Origin: Ficedula albicollis
Lineage: Eukaryota; Chordata; Aves; Passeriformes; Muscicapidae
Assembly (NCBI RefSeq): GCF_000247815.1
Contig: NC_021700.1
Location: 19,060,885 to 19,124,884 of the forward strand
DNA: 64,000 nt
Direction of reading: 5' to 3'
This document shows, one piece after another, positions 1-11,500 of the stretch. The notes under the pieces are model-generated. The model saw only the letters and a program-made list of their open reading frames with translations. It had not been told where the DNA came from and searched no databases. A program made the position numbers and the translations under genes. Every line of letters starts with the position of its first letter. The stretch's first letter is position 1.

Positions 1-345
1 GTGACCTTTTTACCTAAAGGGAGCTACAAAGAAGACACTGTACACAAGAGCCTGTAGTGACAGGGCAAGGGGGAATGTTTTCAGACTGACAGGGATAGGT
101 TTAAAGTAGTTTAGAACTTCAGGGGGAAGTTCTTTTCTGTGAGGGTGGAGCAGCAGGGGAACAGGTTGACCAGAAAAGCTGTGGATGCCACATCCCTGGA
201 AGTGCTCAAAGCCAGACTGGATGGAGCTCTGACCAAACTCATCTAGTGGGAGGTGTCTCCGGCCATCCAGAGGGTTCAGAACTAGATGATATTTAAGGTC
301 CCTTCAAACTCAAATAATTCTGTATTTCTGTGGTTCTATGATATA
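1..345 (+). mobile_element. CR1 non-LTR retrotransposon, 3' part, cut by window start
   Basis: This is the 3' end of an avian CR1 LINE in sense orientation. Recognisable blocks, in order, are a CCTAAAGGGAGCTACAAAG-like block near the start, a GTAGTGACAGGGCAAGGGG block, a 'ccctggaagtgctcaaagcc' block, 'aactagatgatatttaagg', and the terminal short repeats of the ATTCTGT/GGTTCTATGAT type ending near 343. The element continues upstream of the window, so its full length is unknown. No reading frame survives; this is the untranslated 3' part plus the last coding stretch. Several substitutions relative to the usual avian CR1 tail suggest a moderately old copy. The assignment rests on remembered consensus, not a database search. 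Confidence 0.85.
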
Positions 346-3300
346 AACTCTGTCGTGTTGTTTGAAAAATTCTTATTTATCAACAACTGGAAACTCAGAA
401 AGAGTTCAAACTGAGGTCATTACAACAGGCAGGATGGTTTACATTAGCATACAGCATTTTACAGATACTTCTCTCAGTTATTTCTCCTGTTTTCAAACAC
501 TGTCTCATGGTTTAGACACCTCCAAACAAAATGTCACTGAATTTTGTACAGCTAGTATCAAATATTTACCCACTATTTCAAAGATATATCCTGCACATTT
601 CAAATTATAAGACATTTAATAATATTAATGAAAATTTTGTCATGGACTAGATATTTTCCCACCTTTTTTTCTTTATGTCTTGCTATCAAGACAACTGAAA
701 CACAACCTTCAAAACAAGAATTAGGAGGGAACAATTTGAATATAAGATGAAATTACATTCTAATTTTCCATTATAGAATGATAGTTTTTAGTTTCACATA
801 GAGATATCTCAGTAAAAATTTATGCTGGATAGCTAAAATATGTAAGGCCCAGAATGAAATTATTTTCCAGATTTCATTTAGTTTATAGACAACTTCAAGC
901 TTATTTTTAAAAAAATTCTTCTAGCTTCCATTTTTTACATTGTTCCTGTTCAGAATATTATAATTCATTACAGAGATATTTTCCATTGTAATAGGTATCC
1001 TGAAATTTGAAGCATTCCTTTTTCACCTGAAAATGAAACCCAAAAAGGGTCCCCCTAAACAAAAAATCTTAGCCATATCTGATTGAATTGTAGACTGAAA
1101 ACCTGAACTTTCAACCCCCTCAAAAGACGATTAGATTTCCTTCAGTCTTTCATTTTTTCCATCACTGTGATCTATTCTGGGGAGTCTGATACCAGCTTGG
1201 ACCTTTTAAAGCATGCAATGCAAAATAAATCACAAATTATTTCATTTGGGATGAGATATTAAGAAAAAGACATGTTCTCCCCATGTTTCTTAAGTTTAAT
1301 AGTCTATCCAGGACTAGTACCTCTCTGCACTGCAAATGCTTTCTGATTATTATTGCTGATCATCCCTTCTTAGCTTTAGAGCTTAATCCTGCAGTATCTG
1401 TGCCTGTGAAAAAAGTCTGGCTAAAATATTTCTGTAAGATTTTTTTGATTGAATAACAGTGTCTGACGTGGTTGGTAGTAGTGACACTAGTCTTGTGATT
1501 TGAGCATCCATAAAAATGCTCTACTAAGAATTTTTTTTTTATTTATAAAGAGTCAGCATATCCTGTAGCCCTTCTGTCAAGAGGATTTCTTCTATATCTA
1601 GCCTTCTTCATTTGTGAATTTCAAATAATTTTAACTATCTCCCAGATTCCTACAAAACAATTACGCTAAAGGGTTAAAAATTACGTAGAAGGAGGACATA
1701 AAAATATGCATAAACAAACATGCACTTACACACATTAATTTTGTGATTAGGAAATATATAATAATTCTGAAAACATCATAAAATATCTGAGTTTTGCTTT
1801 GTTAGTTACTTTTATAATAATGTATTTTTTGATAGTGCTAATTTTACAGATACATGTAAGAGATACATGTTATAAAGGGTTTTGTTTCATCAGTTGTTAA
1901 CTATTTTTGGACTCTCATTCATTTATTTTGTGGAAATCATTTTAAATAGTGATTACCAATTTAAAGCGAGAGGAAGTTTAATGCTCTTGTCATTGTCACC
2001 AGAGTTGTTTGATGAAGCTCTCACTCAGAAAGTAAAATGACTGTGTCTGTGCTGGAAGCAAATCACATGAATAGATAAGTGCATGAAGGATTTAAAAAGT
2101 GTGAAATTCTTTCCTACAGATTAAAGTACTAATATTGGAGAGCAAGAAGAGAGATGTCAAAAATGTACCAGCCTAAACAGATAGCTCTTCCATTAGCCAT
2201 GCATACAGGCACTACCTACCATAGGTGACAGATATCATCAAGAAGGGAATGTCAGAATGAAAACCAGGAGAGACCTGAGCTCAGAAATAAGTTCCTTTAA
2301 TAATGAAGCTGCTAAGCCATGCAGTAATGTTAAGACTATTGAATTATGTCTAGCAGAGTTTTTATGAAATTCACACAAGCAGCTTTTATTGAGCAAGGTT
2401 TTTGCCTGAGTTTCTCTTAAAACTCCCACACCTGTGTAAACACATTACTCCCGGTACACAGTATTCTGATTATCTATGGACATCATACAAGCAGTGTGCA
2501 TTATCTTCAGCTTACAGAGTTGTAGACTACAGAATTCTGTAAAAAACAAAATAGAAAGTTTTGGGTTTTTTTTTTTTAATGGTAGCCAGATAAAATGTGT
2601 CATAGAATGCAGTGACTCCTAGTAATTTTCCAATAAATTTTATTTTATTTATTAAATCTATATTTACCAAAAATTGTTTTACATAAGAAATGTGTGTTGT
2701 AGTCATTGCTTTTTAAATCACTGTTGAAATCAAAGCTTTTCTATTTATCTGTTCTTTCAAAGGATGCTGATAAACTTCAAGGACAAATTGTGTCTCTAGA
2801 ACTACTGAGGAACCTAATTTTAGTACAAATGAAATTGAAGAGCTTGTGCAAACGATTACCAGGCACCTTTGACTCATGTTTGGAGCTGGCTTATTGAAAG
2901 GGGATTTCACAGATAAACAAAATGTATATTCAGCAAATTACCTAAGAAGCCTTTCAGTTTTTCTTTGATTCCTGAAAGGTCTGTTAGAGAATTATAATCA
3001 TTCCTTGCCCTGAAGACTTAAAATCCCATGTTTTTAGTGGGATTTCAAGAACTATTTGGCAGGAACATATTCTACTTCTAGGTGACTGCAACAGAAGCAG
3101 CATCAGAGTCACTTAGATCAGAGCTAATTTGAGAAGTGCCTGAGGACAAGGGCAAAAAATGGGACAGCTCTGGACAGGGCTGTAATGCAAAAGAAACAAG
3201 CTTAGTTTATAGTCTGCTTTTCATTTATATTAATATATTTATAGTCAGCAAATACGTTTACTGTCAACACTTATAAGAAATTCTAAGTGATTAATTATAA

Positions 3301-4660
3301 ATTAAGTGATTTTTTTTGTAAAGGTGGAAATAAAGATCCTACTTCAATGCCTGAGCAGTAGAAGATAGAATTAGCTGACAGCAAGACTTAGGAAATCTGA
3401 GTCTTAAAGTCTGTGCAACTCAGTCCTGTTTGTCTGTGTGACAGTGAAAAAGCATGGATCAATTCTCCTGCTGCTCAGAGAGGTACATCCATCTGTCTTT
3501 TAAAGATGATGAACAACATTTATATAAGTGAATTCTTAAACAGGGACGTTTGTCTTATGCATCAGTCTTACTCAGAAGAAAGGAACAATTAGAGAAAAGG
3601 CATTAGGGCTGCCCAGAACAGAGTTTTTAGAGAATTAACAAACCATGGTTTACTTTTAGTTTCCAAGAAAATAGAGCCTCTGAAAATCAGTAGAGTAAAT
3701 TGGTAGTCCACATGGCTTAAAAAAATTCTGGAAAATCCCAGAAGCAGTGCCTGCAAGGACAAAGAGGAGATAACTCTCTTCTGTACAAACCTAAAAATTG
3801 ATTCAAAATTCAAACTTTCCTGGTATTGTAAAAGGCTTAAAGGAACATATTGACTTAACCAACATTTTAAAAATTTAATATGTAAAGAGAACTTTAAATA
3901 AAGTGCTCAAGAAAACACTTTGGGTATCTATTTTGTGTGTTTCAACAATTTATTAAAATGAAAATTATCCCTATGTAAATAAGTAATTTTTCATGCAGTG
4001 AAAATGGAAGCTGAAGTAGGGAATTTAGATGTTCTAACCTAAACCTAAAAGCTTATCAGTACCTGAACTAGGACCAGAACCTTGCTTAATGTATGCCTGT
4101 AACGTATAATAATAATTCGTAATGTAAATGTAATAAATTTAATTTTGAAACAAGGAATTATATTGCAGGTAAGAAAAAGTATTATATTTAGTTTTTAATA
4201 ATTCTTCATCATATTTATTCCCATTCCATTTCTACTTTAGCATATTAAAATGAAGATAATTATATTTATAATTATTTCCTTTAGCTCTACTAACTTATTT
4301 AATTGCACAGTCCTAATACAAGAATTACTATATTAGATGATAAGAACAGCTTATTTAGATTTTATTTTGAAAGTCATATCATAAACTTCCTAGCATAAAT
4401 TATGAAAATTAACTTAGGAAAAGAATGAAAGAAATAATGCTTGGCATTGCAAGTTACCCTAAAAACTAAACAGATGTGAAAGTAATATTAGACTGTTTGT
4501 TACTGCAGGTGACTGAAGAAAATTCATTAGTAAGAATTTAGTGAAATATTTGTGACAGAAATTTTAAAAATTATGCAAAACTATTGCATAATAGTTTTGG
4601 CCACTTCATATTGAGAGCACACCAAAACTACATATAAAGTCATGAAGATAACAAGTTGCA
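346..4660. other. AT-rich unique non-coding sequence
   Basis: No gene or recognised repeat was seen. All open frames are under 80 codons and have stop-dense surroundings. Short homopolymer runs are scattered through it, for example the T-run near 2568-2578. No RNA gene motif was identified. Confidence 0.6.
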
Positions 4661-4760
4661 TGGTCTAGGACCACCTGCTCCAGGTGACCCTGCCTGAGCG
4701 AGGGGGTTGGACTAAAGGATTTCCAGAGGTGCCTTCCAGCCTGAGATTCTGTGATGCTGT
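4661..4760 (+). mobile_element. CR1 3'-terminal fragment
   Basis: About 100 bp matches the extreme 3' end of CR1: a block 'accacctgctccaggtgacc', then a 'gggggttggactaaaggat' block, then 'ccagaggtgccttccagcc', ending in the terminal GATTCTGTGATGCTG repeats. The copy is severely 5'-truncated, as is typical of CR1 insertions in birds, and lies in sense orientation. Confidence 0.85.
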
Positions 4761-5816
4761 AAAGCAGTCCCACTTTCAGCAGGTTTTGACATCATGAAAG
4801 TGATGGGATTTCAGAAGTGCTTTAACATGCTTGCAAAGCATTTCTCCCTCTGTAGAAACACTCTTTCATGCCCTCTGGTGTTCAATAAAATAAAAAACGT
4901 TGCTCTCAGAACAATTACTTCTAAAATAATAATACATCCATAACCATGTCATTTTCTTCCTTTGGAGGTGTTTGTTCAGCTAGCTGCCACCACATGTGTC
5001 TGTGTGGGGAGCTCAGCTGATCTTTAATGTAAAATGACTATTTTGACCAGCTGCCTCCTGCCTGCAGTGGCTCCACCACCTCTCACACATGCACAGACCA
5101 CATCTTCATTTAGAGGGCTGTCCTAAAAGGGAACAAGTTCCTTACCTGGATTCTTAAGGGCTAAAAACCCCCAGAAAACAGGAGTTAGAAAATGTTTTTG
5201 AGGGCAGCACAATTCCCAACATTTAAAAATGTGAGCTGTGTAAAATTCAAAGTGCATAACATAATATTCAGTCTCAACACCATGTGACTGTAAGGTAGAA
5301 GCAGTAACAAAAAAAAACAATTTAAAGATGATTGCACCAGCAAGGTTGACATATACCTCTCTTCCTAGTAGGTGGGATAGAAATACATTTTTTCTTAAAA
5401 AGGAAAAAGCAGTAATCATCTGTACTTTACTTACTTACTTACTTCTTCAATATTTGAAATTGTGAGGAATATTGAGACTATCTCCAATACACAACTCCCA
5501 TACCGACTGCTGACATCCATGCTGAGAATGAATCATAAATTAGAATTTAATTCAGCAGTTCGGGAATAAGTCCACCAGTAAAAGTTTGTGCTCATTAAGA
5601 AAAGATCAAATCCTGCGTGTACAAAAAGCAGAAACCATATATTTTCGAGTTATTGACATGGCTCAGAGTTTGCTGATGTCCTGCTCAAGGGCAGCTCTTT
5701 GTCACTGGCCACTTGATGTCCTCATGCATACAGCACTCCTGGCCCAGCAGGAAGGGGCACACTGGCACCTCCCAGTTCCACCAAGGAAGCCTATTATTTC
5801 AACAGCCAGGACTATA
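4761..5816. other. Unique non-coding sequence with a short (TTAC)n tract
   Basis: No gene was recognised. A minus-strand open frame of 98 codons at 5123-5419 shows no domain or signal and is probably chance. A short tetranucleotide run, TTAC repeated about 4.5 times, sits at 5427-5444. Confidence 0.55.
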
Positions 5817-5927
5817 TCTTTATATATACTTAAATATATATATGTATTGTATATGTGTATATACATATATATCTTATACGTATATATGCATATATGTATA
5901 TATGTATATATGCATATATGCATATAT
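5817..5927. repeat. Degenerate TA-rich leader of the octanucleotide array
   Basis: Alternating TA/TG/CA sequence with irregular spacing leads into the perfect array. Units with G-to-GC changes (GCATATAT) occur near 5889, 5913 and 5921, so this edge is diverged while the interior is homogeneous, as expected for an array that expands or is homogenised internally. Confidence 0.85.
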
Positions 5928-6646
5928 GTATATATGTATATATGTATATATGTATATATGTATATATGTATATATGTATATATGTATATATGTATATATG
6001 TATATATGTATATATGTATATATGTATATATGTATATATGTATATATGTATATATGTATATATGTATATATGTATATATGTATATATGTATATATGTATA
6101 TATGTATATATGTATATATGTATATATGTATATATGTATATATGTATATATGTATATATGTATATATGTATATATGTATATATGTATATATGTATATATG
6201 TATATATGTATATATGTATATATGTATATATGTATATATGTATATATGTATATATGTATATATGTATATATGTATATATGTATATATGTATATATGTATA
6301 TATGTATATATGTATATATGTATATATGTATATATGTATATATGTATATATGTATATATGTATATATGTATATATGTATATATGTATATATGTATATATG
6401 TATATATGTATATATGTATATATGTATATATGTATATATGTATATATGTATATATGTATATATGTATATATGTATATATGTATATATGTATATATGTATA
6501 TATGTATATATGTATATATGTATATATGTATATATGTATATATGTATATATGTATATATGTATATATGTATATATGTATATATGTATATATGTATATATG
6601 TATATATGTATATATGTATATATGTATATATGTATATATGTATATA
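5928..6646. repeat. Perfect (GTATATAT)n octanucleotide tandem array, about 90 copies
   Basis: G residues recur exactly every 8 bases from 5928 to 6640, with TATATAT between them, giving 90 unit starts without a visible substitution across about 720 bp. The 3' edge decays at 6647 (a C replaces T) and ends near 6662. Every base alternates purine-pyrimidine. Neither strand of the repeat contains a stop codon in any frame, because 8 is not a multiple of 3 and no TAA, TAG or TGA can form. Six long open frames of Met/Tyr/Ile/Cys/Val (plus strand) or Tyr/Ile/His/Thr (minus strand) therefore run through it; they are not genes. Confidence 0.97.
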
Positions 6647-6662
6647 CGTATATCTTCATATA

Positions 6663-7425
6663 CTCTTAAAAAACCCCCAACCAACCCCTAAGACTTTCAC
6701 TTGCCATGAAAAAAGTCAATCTGAACCCCAAATCCCTTCACTACTAATAGCCCTCCATCCTGTCAGTTGCTAAAAAATTAATGGAAACTGAAGATTATTT
6801 CTAAGCAAAAAAATCCTTTTTAAATATAGATTCTGAAATAAAGAGAGTGAAAACATCTTTTCCTCTCAGACCCCGACAGAATTGGAAGAAAATGCTGATT
6901 TTCTTCTATCCCATAAATTTTAAAATGGTTCTTTTGGTAATGTAAATAGGAAATGAGCTACCAACATTTACCAAGATATGAGGTTGCAAGACACAGACTC
7001 CTGTAGAGAATTCAGTTACAGCTGCTCATCCACAAATATTTCCTTTCTCATGAACATGTGAATAATAGATTTATATAAAGTTTTCTACCCCAAAGAATTG
7101 GACTAGGAAGTTGGAAGAGAAGCAGAATAAAGATGCAACCAGACTTTTAAAAAATTCTTTGCAGAAAGATAATATTAAAAACTATCAATAAGAACACATG
7201 AAAAAAAATAGCAGCATACATTCCCCAAACAGAAAAATGCAGTGATGGTACCTTTAGATAACCTTTGTAAAAAAGTTATTTACCAAGTGCTTTTTACACA
7301 TTACATTTCAGATTATAAACCAGATTAGATTATTTTGCACTATGCTGTTTTTTATTTATTTGTACAGCAGAAGGTGACTGTTTAGTAAATACGTTTCTTA
7401 GTTTCACACATGAAATTATAGAGAA

Positions 7426-7429
<4 letters not shown>
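6663..7429. other. Unique non-coding sequence
   Basis: No gene, RNA gene or recognised transposon was seen between the octanucleotide array and the (GT)n tract. The sequence is AT-rich with ordinary complexity. Confidence 0.55.

Positions 7430-7472
<43 letters not shown>
7430..7472. repeat. (GT)n dinucleotide microsatellite
   Basis: An uninterrupted GT repeat of about 21 units. It creates short Thr-His frames on the minus strand that are repeat artefacts. A candidate length-polymorphic marker. Confidence 0.98.
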
Positions 7473-7473
<1 letters not shown>

Positions 7474-8520
7474 CTGTAGAAGCAGACAAAGCTCTTTGCT
7501 CAGAAGCAGAACAGCAATATTTTTCATGAGAAGCCAAGGCCCAAGAGGAGAGCCAGGTGCCAGTCCTGGAGTCAGGTGCATCTAGCCAAAAGTTTGAGTA
7601 TGCAGAAGATCTAATTGAAGCCACAGGAAAGGAGAATAAACAGGATTCACACAGATTGATTAAATACTCCGAGAAAATAAGGAAAGATGGAAATCTGCCA
7701 GAAGAACTGTAAAACCAGGTTGGAGTTAGCAGACAAGGAAGGAATAAGAGATGTTATAAGAAGCACAAAGATGACAGAGGAAATATGACTGAAGAAACCT
7801 CTGGTTTCAAATTCAAATAAACTTCTAGGGAATGGAGGAGGTAATTTCTAGTCTAAAATACTTTTCTCCCTTTTTTCTTTTTTTTCTTTCCAGTTCCTGG
7901 GAGAAACTGCTTCATTACCATATACATGTTTTTGGTGAGAGAAGAATTATGTATGTCATCCGTTTTCAGCCAAAAATTATTTTCCCCTTATACAAAGTCT
8001 TGGTAAAAGTCCATACAAAAATCTAAGCTTTTCCCCCAGAGTTGAAGAATTTTACAAGACTTTGGCTGCATACCTTGGGAATCTGTGCTAGGCTTTTATA
8101 TGTGCATTAACTAGTACAGAAAATGTATTCATGCTAAAAATAGAAATTTGGAACTAAATTACCACAGTACTTTTAAGAGCTCAAGTTAAAAGAAATACAC
8201 ATCTGAGATTTCCTAGCAGTGATTATTAACTTGGTTTCATTGCAGTATTTTTTTTCTTTATTTGCAGGTCTAAGTCAGCACTTCTGTTGCTCAATATTAT
8301 CAATATTCTCAAATTATGTAGAAGTTGTAGAAGTTGTGATTATACATTGTATTGCAAGATTACATTTGAAAAAAGTGTTAAGTATTATGCTGATTTGCAA
8401 AATTGGTTGCCAGTACACTAAAACATTTTTATCAGCTTCACAGTTCTGGAGAAAAGAAAATATTTAGTTGAATGAATAAAGACATTTTGGAAATTTGTTC
8501 AATGATATTTCTGTAAATTG
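7473..8520. other. Unique non-coding sequence
   Basis: No supported gene. The region 7480-7800 is somewhat purine-rich on the plus strand. Open frames (64 and 82 codons) lack recognisable domains. Confidence 0.5.
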
Positions 8521-8563
8521 ACAGTTGACTGTAACAGATGAAGCTGAGTCATCAGTCAACTGT
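8521..8563. repeat. Inverted repeat, 11-bp perfect arms
   Basis: ACAGTTGACTG at 8521-8531 is the exact reverse complement of CAGTCAACTGT at 8553-8563, leaving a 21-base loop. The loop contains TGAGTCA (8545-8551), the consensus AP-1/bZIP site. The arms could fold as a hairpin in RNA or extrude in DNA. No transposon family or small-RNA family was recognised, so function is unknown. Confidence 0.7.
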
Positions 8564-10899
8564 GGCTGAAACTAAGAAATACAGCTGTAGAATACATTCA
8601 TTTCATGTCTATTATGCTGGTATAAACTCTTCAAGACATTCTACCATTTCTGATCAAATTTTAAATCAATATAGGTAATTTAGTATCACTTCATAATTTT
8701 ATCTGCTTTACAATAAAGACTTTGCTGATTGTTAATGTTTCTCTTCTTTTTCCTATTTTTTCAATATTTCTCCTCATTAGAAGTCCAGATATTTAAAATA
8801 TTATCAACCGTAAACTTTTCTGATGGATTTGCTCTACGGATCAGTTGAAATCCATCTGTTAAATTGGATATAAGTGAAAAAAATGTGATTTTTAATAAAA
8901 TACGTGTTTTTTCTATCTGTAGCTACCTTTCCAAGGCTGAGACAGCTTAACTGTGTCTGTCCATTCTGTGTATTCACTACCTTTTTCTGGTAAAAATCCC
9001 AAACCTAATAATTTCTCAATACTGTTGGGGTTTTGGCAGTGTCATGGACTATCCTGCCCATCTGACCTCATATAGGCAATGTCACCACCAGAACAGGTGT
9101 GAGGTGCCTGGCTCACCTCATATCATCTTATTCTACTCATTTGAAAACTAAAGACTCTACTGATTGAAGTTAATCCCATGAACTCTGCTGAGTTTTCCTC
9201 CCTAGTTTTAAGAGTTGAAGTTCCATCTTGCCCTAAAATCATTGCACAGTGATATTGGTACAGCTGTTATTTGACAAGAATAATATTTTTCAGCTAACTT
9301 CAAAGTAAAAGACAAAATGAAACACTGCCAATTAAGTGTTAAGACTGCAAAAACTTTCTAATATCTCTTACAGCATCCTGTAAAGAAGCAACATATTCTT
9401 CACAGGGAGGTTCATCCTGATTTGAGGGCAGCAATAAGTTTTGAAGTAGATAATGTGTCTAGTATTTAAATAAGATAAATTAATTGTGTAATCATTTTTT
9501 AATTATCTTTTAAATAAGATTACCTTATTTATTCAGAGCAGCTGTTAGGAGAGTAGAAAGAGTGCCCTGGCATTTCAAATTCAAAAAGTACCTATGTTTT
9601 TCTATGTGATGCACCTGCTGTGGTCTGGTAACTATGACTGATATTAAGCCTTCTATTTTAACAAAAATATTACAGTCCCTGTCAGCAAAAGCTTCTTATG
9701 TAAATCCAATAATACACATTATTTTTTAAACATAATTGCCTCCACTCATAATTACATTTAACAATTTAATTATATGTTCATGAAGACGCACAATGCAAAA
9801 CATTTAATTTAAAAAACCTCAAACCAGGACGAGAAAAAATTACTTTGTTTCCAGGATTCCAATTCAATACACACTTAAGTTTAATACGGTATCTCAGAAA
9901 TGTTAGCAATTGGCTTCTGTGAAGGGAAGAGAACATTGGAGCCACTTGATGTTGAAAGTCTAATTTCTAGCTTTTTAATTCAAAATGTTTTGCAAGGCTT
10001 TGTTTTAGACCCTTGGGATTATGTAGCCTGCTGTGTAGTAGACTGCTTTTCACTTAATAAGAGCAACTATATAACTCACATATGACATGGGCCACTTAGA
10101 TTTATGTAATTGCTGCCTTTGTGACAAAACTGCTTGTCTCATGACAGAATGAAAAAAATGGTAATTCTGTACTCTCCTGGTGACTGTGTTGTGAAATTTA
10201 TTGGGCAAAATGGAGAAGTCCTTATTCCGTGTCCACAATAAACACACACGTATTGACACTGTCTCAACAAGCCTGGATTCAAAAATCTTCAAGAGAATTG
10301 GATTAGACAAACTCTTCCTTATCCTTTGAGGTCTCTTATCAGTTACTGGGGGGAAATATAGATAACTCTTGTTTTCTACTAGCCCTTTTTATTAATCCAA
10401 TCCTGACTGTTTAACCAATTAATATTAGTAATCCAATTAATATTTATTAAATTTTTCTGCTAGCTTATATTGCTTAAAAAATATTCACCTGTCTTTATTT
10501 CAAGCATTTAAGATGGAAAGAGGACTTCTTTTGTTAAAAGAGCACACTGAGATTTAGAACGTGTATGAACATAATTAGCAATATTTTCAATTATAAATAG
10601 CTATTTCAATTACAAAATACCTATTCTTGAAGAAACTTGCAACTATACTTCTCTAGCTGTTATCAGCCTCTTACTGCTAGCTTCAGACCATTAGACTGCT
10701 CCTTACTTCTCCTTTCCTACTTGAGTACCTTCAAACATCTCTTTAGTCCTCCTTGCAAGCTCCCTTACTGATGGCTTCTCCAAATCCCTCTGTAATCAGA
10801 GCCGCAGATCTACAGGAAATATTTCAGTAACTCACAATTTATGATGAAAATAACTGCTTTCATTGATCAGCTGGCCACGGATCTAATGTATCTCAGTAT
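8564..10899. other. AT-rich unique non-coding sequence
   Basis: No gene, RNA gene or recognised mobile element was seen. Open frames stay below 90 codons, without domains. Confidence 0.55.
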
Positions 10900-11130
10900 G
10901 TAGCCTGTTTTGCTCATGGTGAAAGTGTGTTATTAGCTCATATTCAACCAAAAATCTCCAGGTCCATCAAAATCTCTAGGTGCTTTTCAGTAGAATTCCC
11001 AGTTAGCTATTCACTCTCTGGGTTTTTGTGACCCAGCACCATGTGTTTCTCCTTATTGAACTTCACAAGGTTAGCTCAATCCTCCTGTCAGTCACATCAC
11101 ATGAATTGCTGACATTTGTCATGTTGGTCA
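10900..11130 (-). mobile_element. Old CR1 fragment, antisense
   Basis: On the plus strand the order of blocks follows the reverse complement of the CR1 reverse-transcriptase-proximal region: a 'tagctcatattcaacc' block, 'aatctccaggtccatc', then 'gtgacccagcaccatgtg' and 'ttattgaacttcacaaggtt'. These correspond to consensus blocks I know as 'ggctcatgttcaacc', 'cccaggtccctctc' and 'ttgttgaacctcat'. Divergence is high, so this is an ancient copy with no open frame. Exact borders cannot be fixed by eye. Confidence 0.65.
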
Positions 11131-11217
11131 CTTTCCTTTTGCCCCCACTAATCAAAATCCCTTCTGGATGTGCTTTGCTTGTTTTGGAATACATATGGTC
11201 TTACCTTTATTTAATTA

Positions 11218-11426
11218 TTTAAATCCTAAAAGCTATTTATCCAACAAGTGGAGTCTGAATTTAAATACTGAATACTTAAAAGTTATTAATTATTTAGTGC
11301 TGTATTTTAAGCTATTTCTCTTTAAATCCTAAAAGCTATTTATTTATCCAACAAATGGAGTCTGAATTTAAATACTGAATATTTAAAAGTTATGAATTAT
11401 TTAGTGCTGTATTTTAAGCTATTTCT
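11218..11426. repeat. Tandem duplication, period about 103 bp, two copies
   Basis: Copy 1 (11218-11319) and copy 2 (11321-11426) share the blocks 'aaatcctaaaagctattta', 'gagtctgaatttaaatactg' and 'tagtgctgtattttaagc'. Copy 2 carries a 4-bp insertion (an extra ATTT) and a few substitutions. The divergence shows it is older than the three large duplications elsewhere in the window. Confidence 0.93.
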
Positions 11427-11480
11427 AAATTATTTTGAATTGAAAAACTAAATAAATTATTTTGAATTTAAAAACTAAAG
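11427..11480. repeat. Tandem duplication, period 27 bp, two copies
   Basis: 'aaattattttgaatt' followed by an AAAAACTAAA block occurs at 11427-11453 and again at 11454-11480 with minor differences. It abuts the 103-bp duplication directly, so this is a small nested hotspot of local duplication. Confidence 0.85.
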
Positions 11481-11484
11481 GAAA

Positions 11485-11500
11485 AAGTTCAAGTGAACTT
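11485..11500. repeat. Short inverted repeat, 7-bp arms
   Basis: AAGTTCA (11485-11491) and its complement TGAACTT (11494-11500) flank a 2-base spacer. The halves resemble degenerate nuclear-receptor half-sites, but an element this short is expected by chance. Confidence 0.35.

Noticed and set aside
5427..5444. (TTAC)n as a notable array
   Set aside because: Only about 4.5 units; ordinary background.
5586..6773. Long open frames of Met/Tyr/Ile/Cys/Val repeats on both strands
   Set aside because: They are translations of the (GTATATAT)n array, which has no stop codon in any frame; no start context, domain or splice structure supports a protein.
7330..7624. Minus-strand frames with Thr-His repeats
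   Set aside because: Produced by the (GT)n microsatellite.
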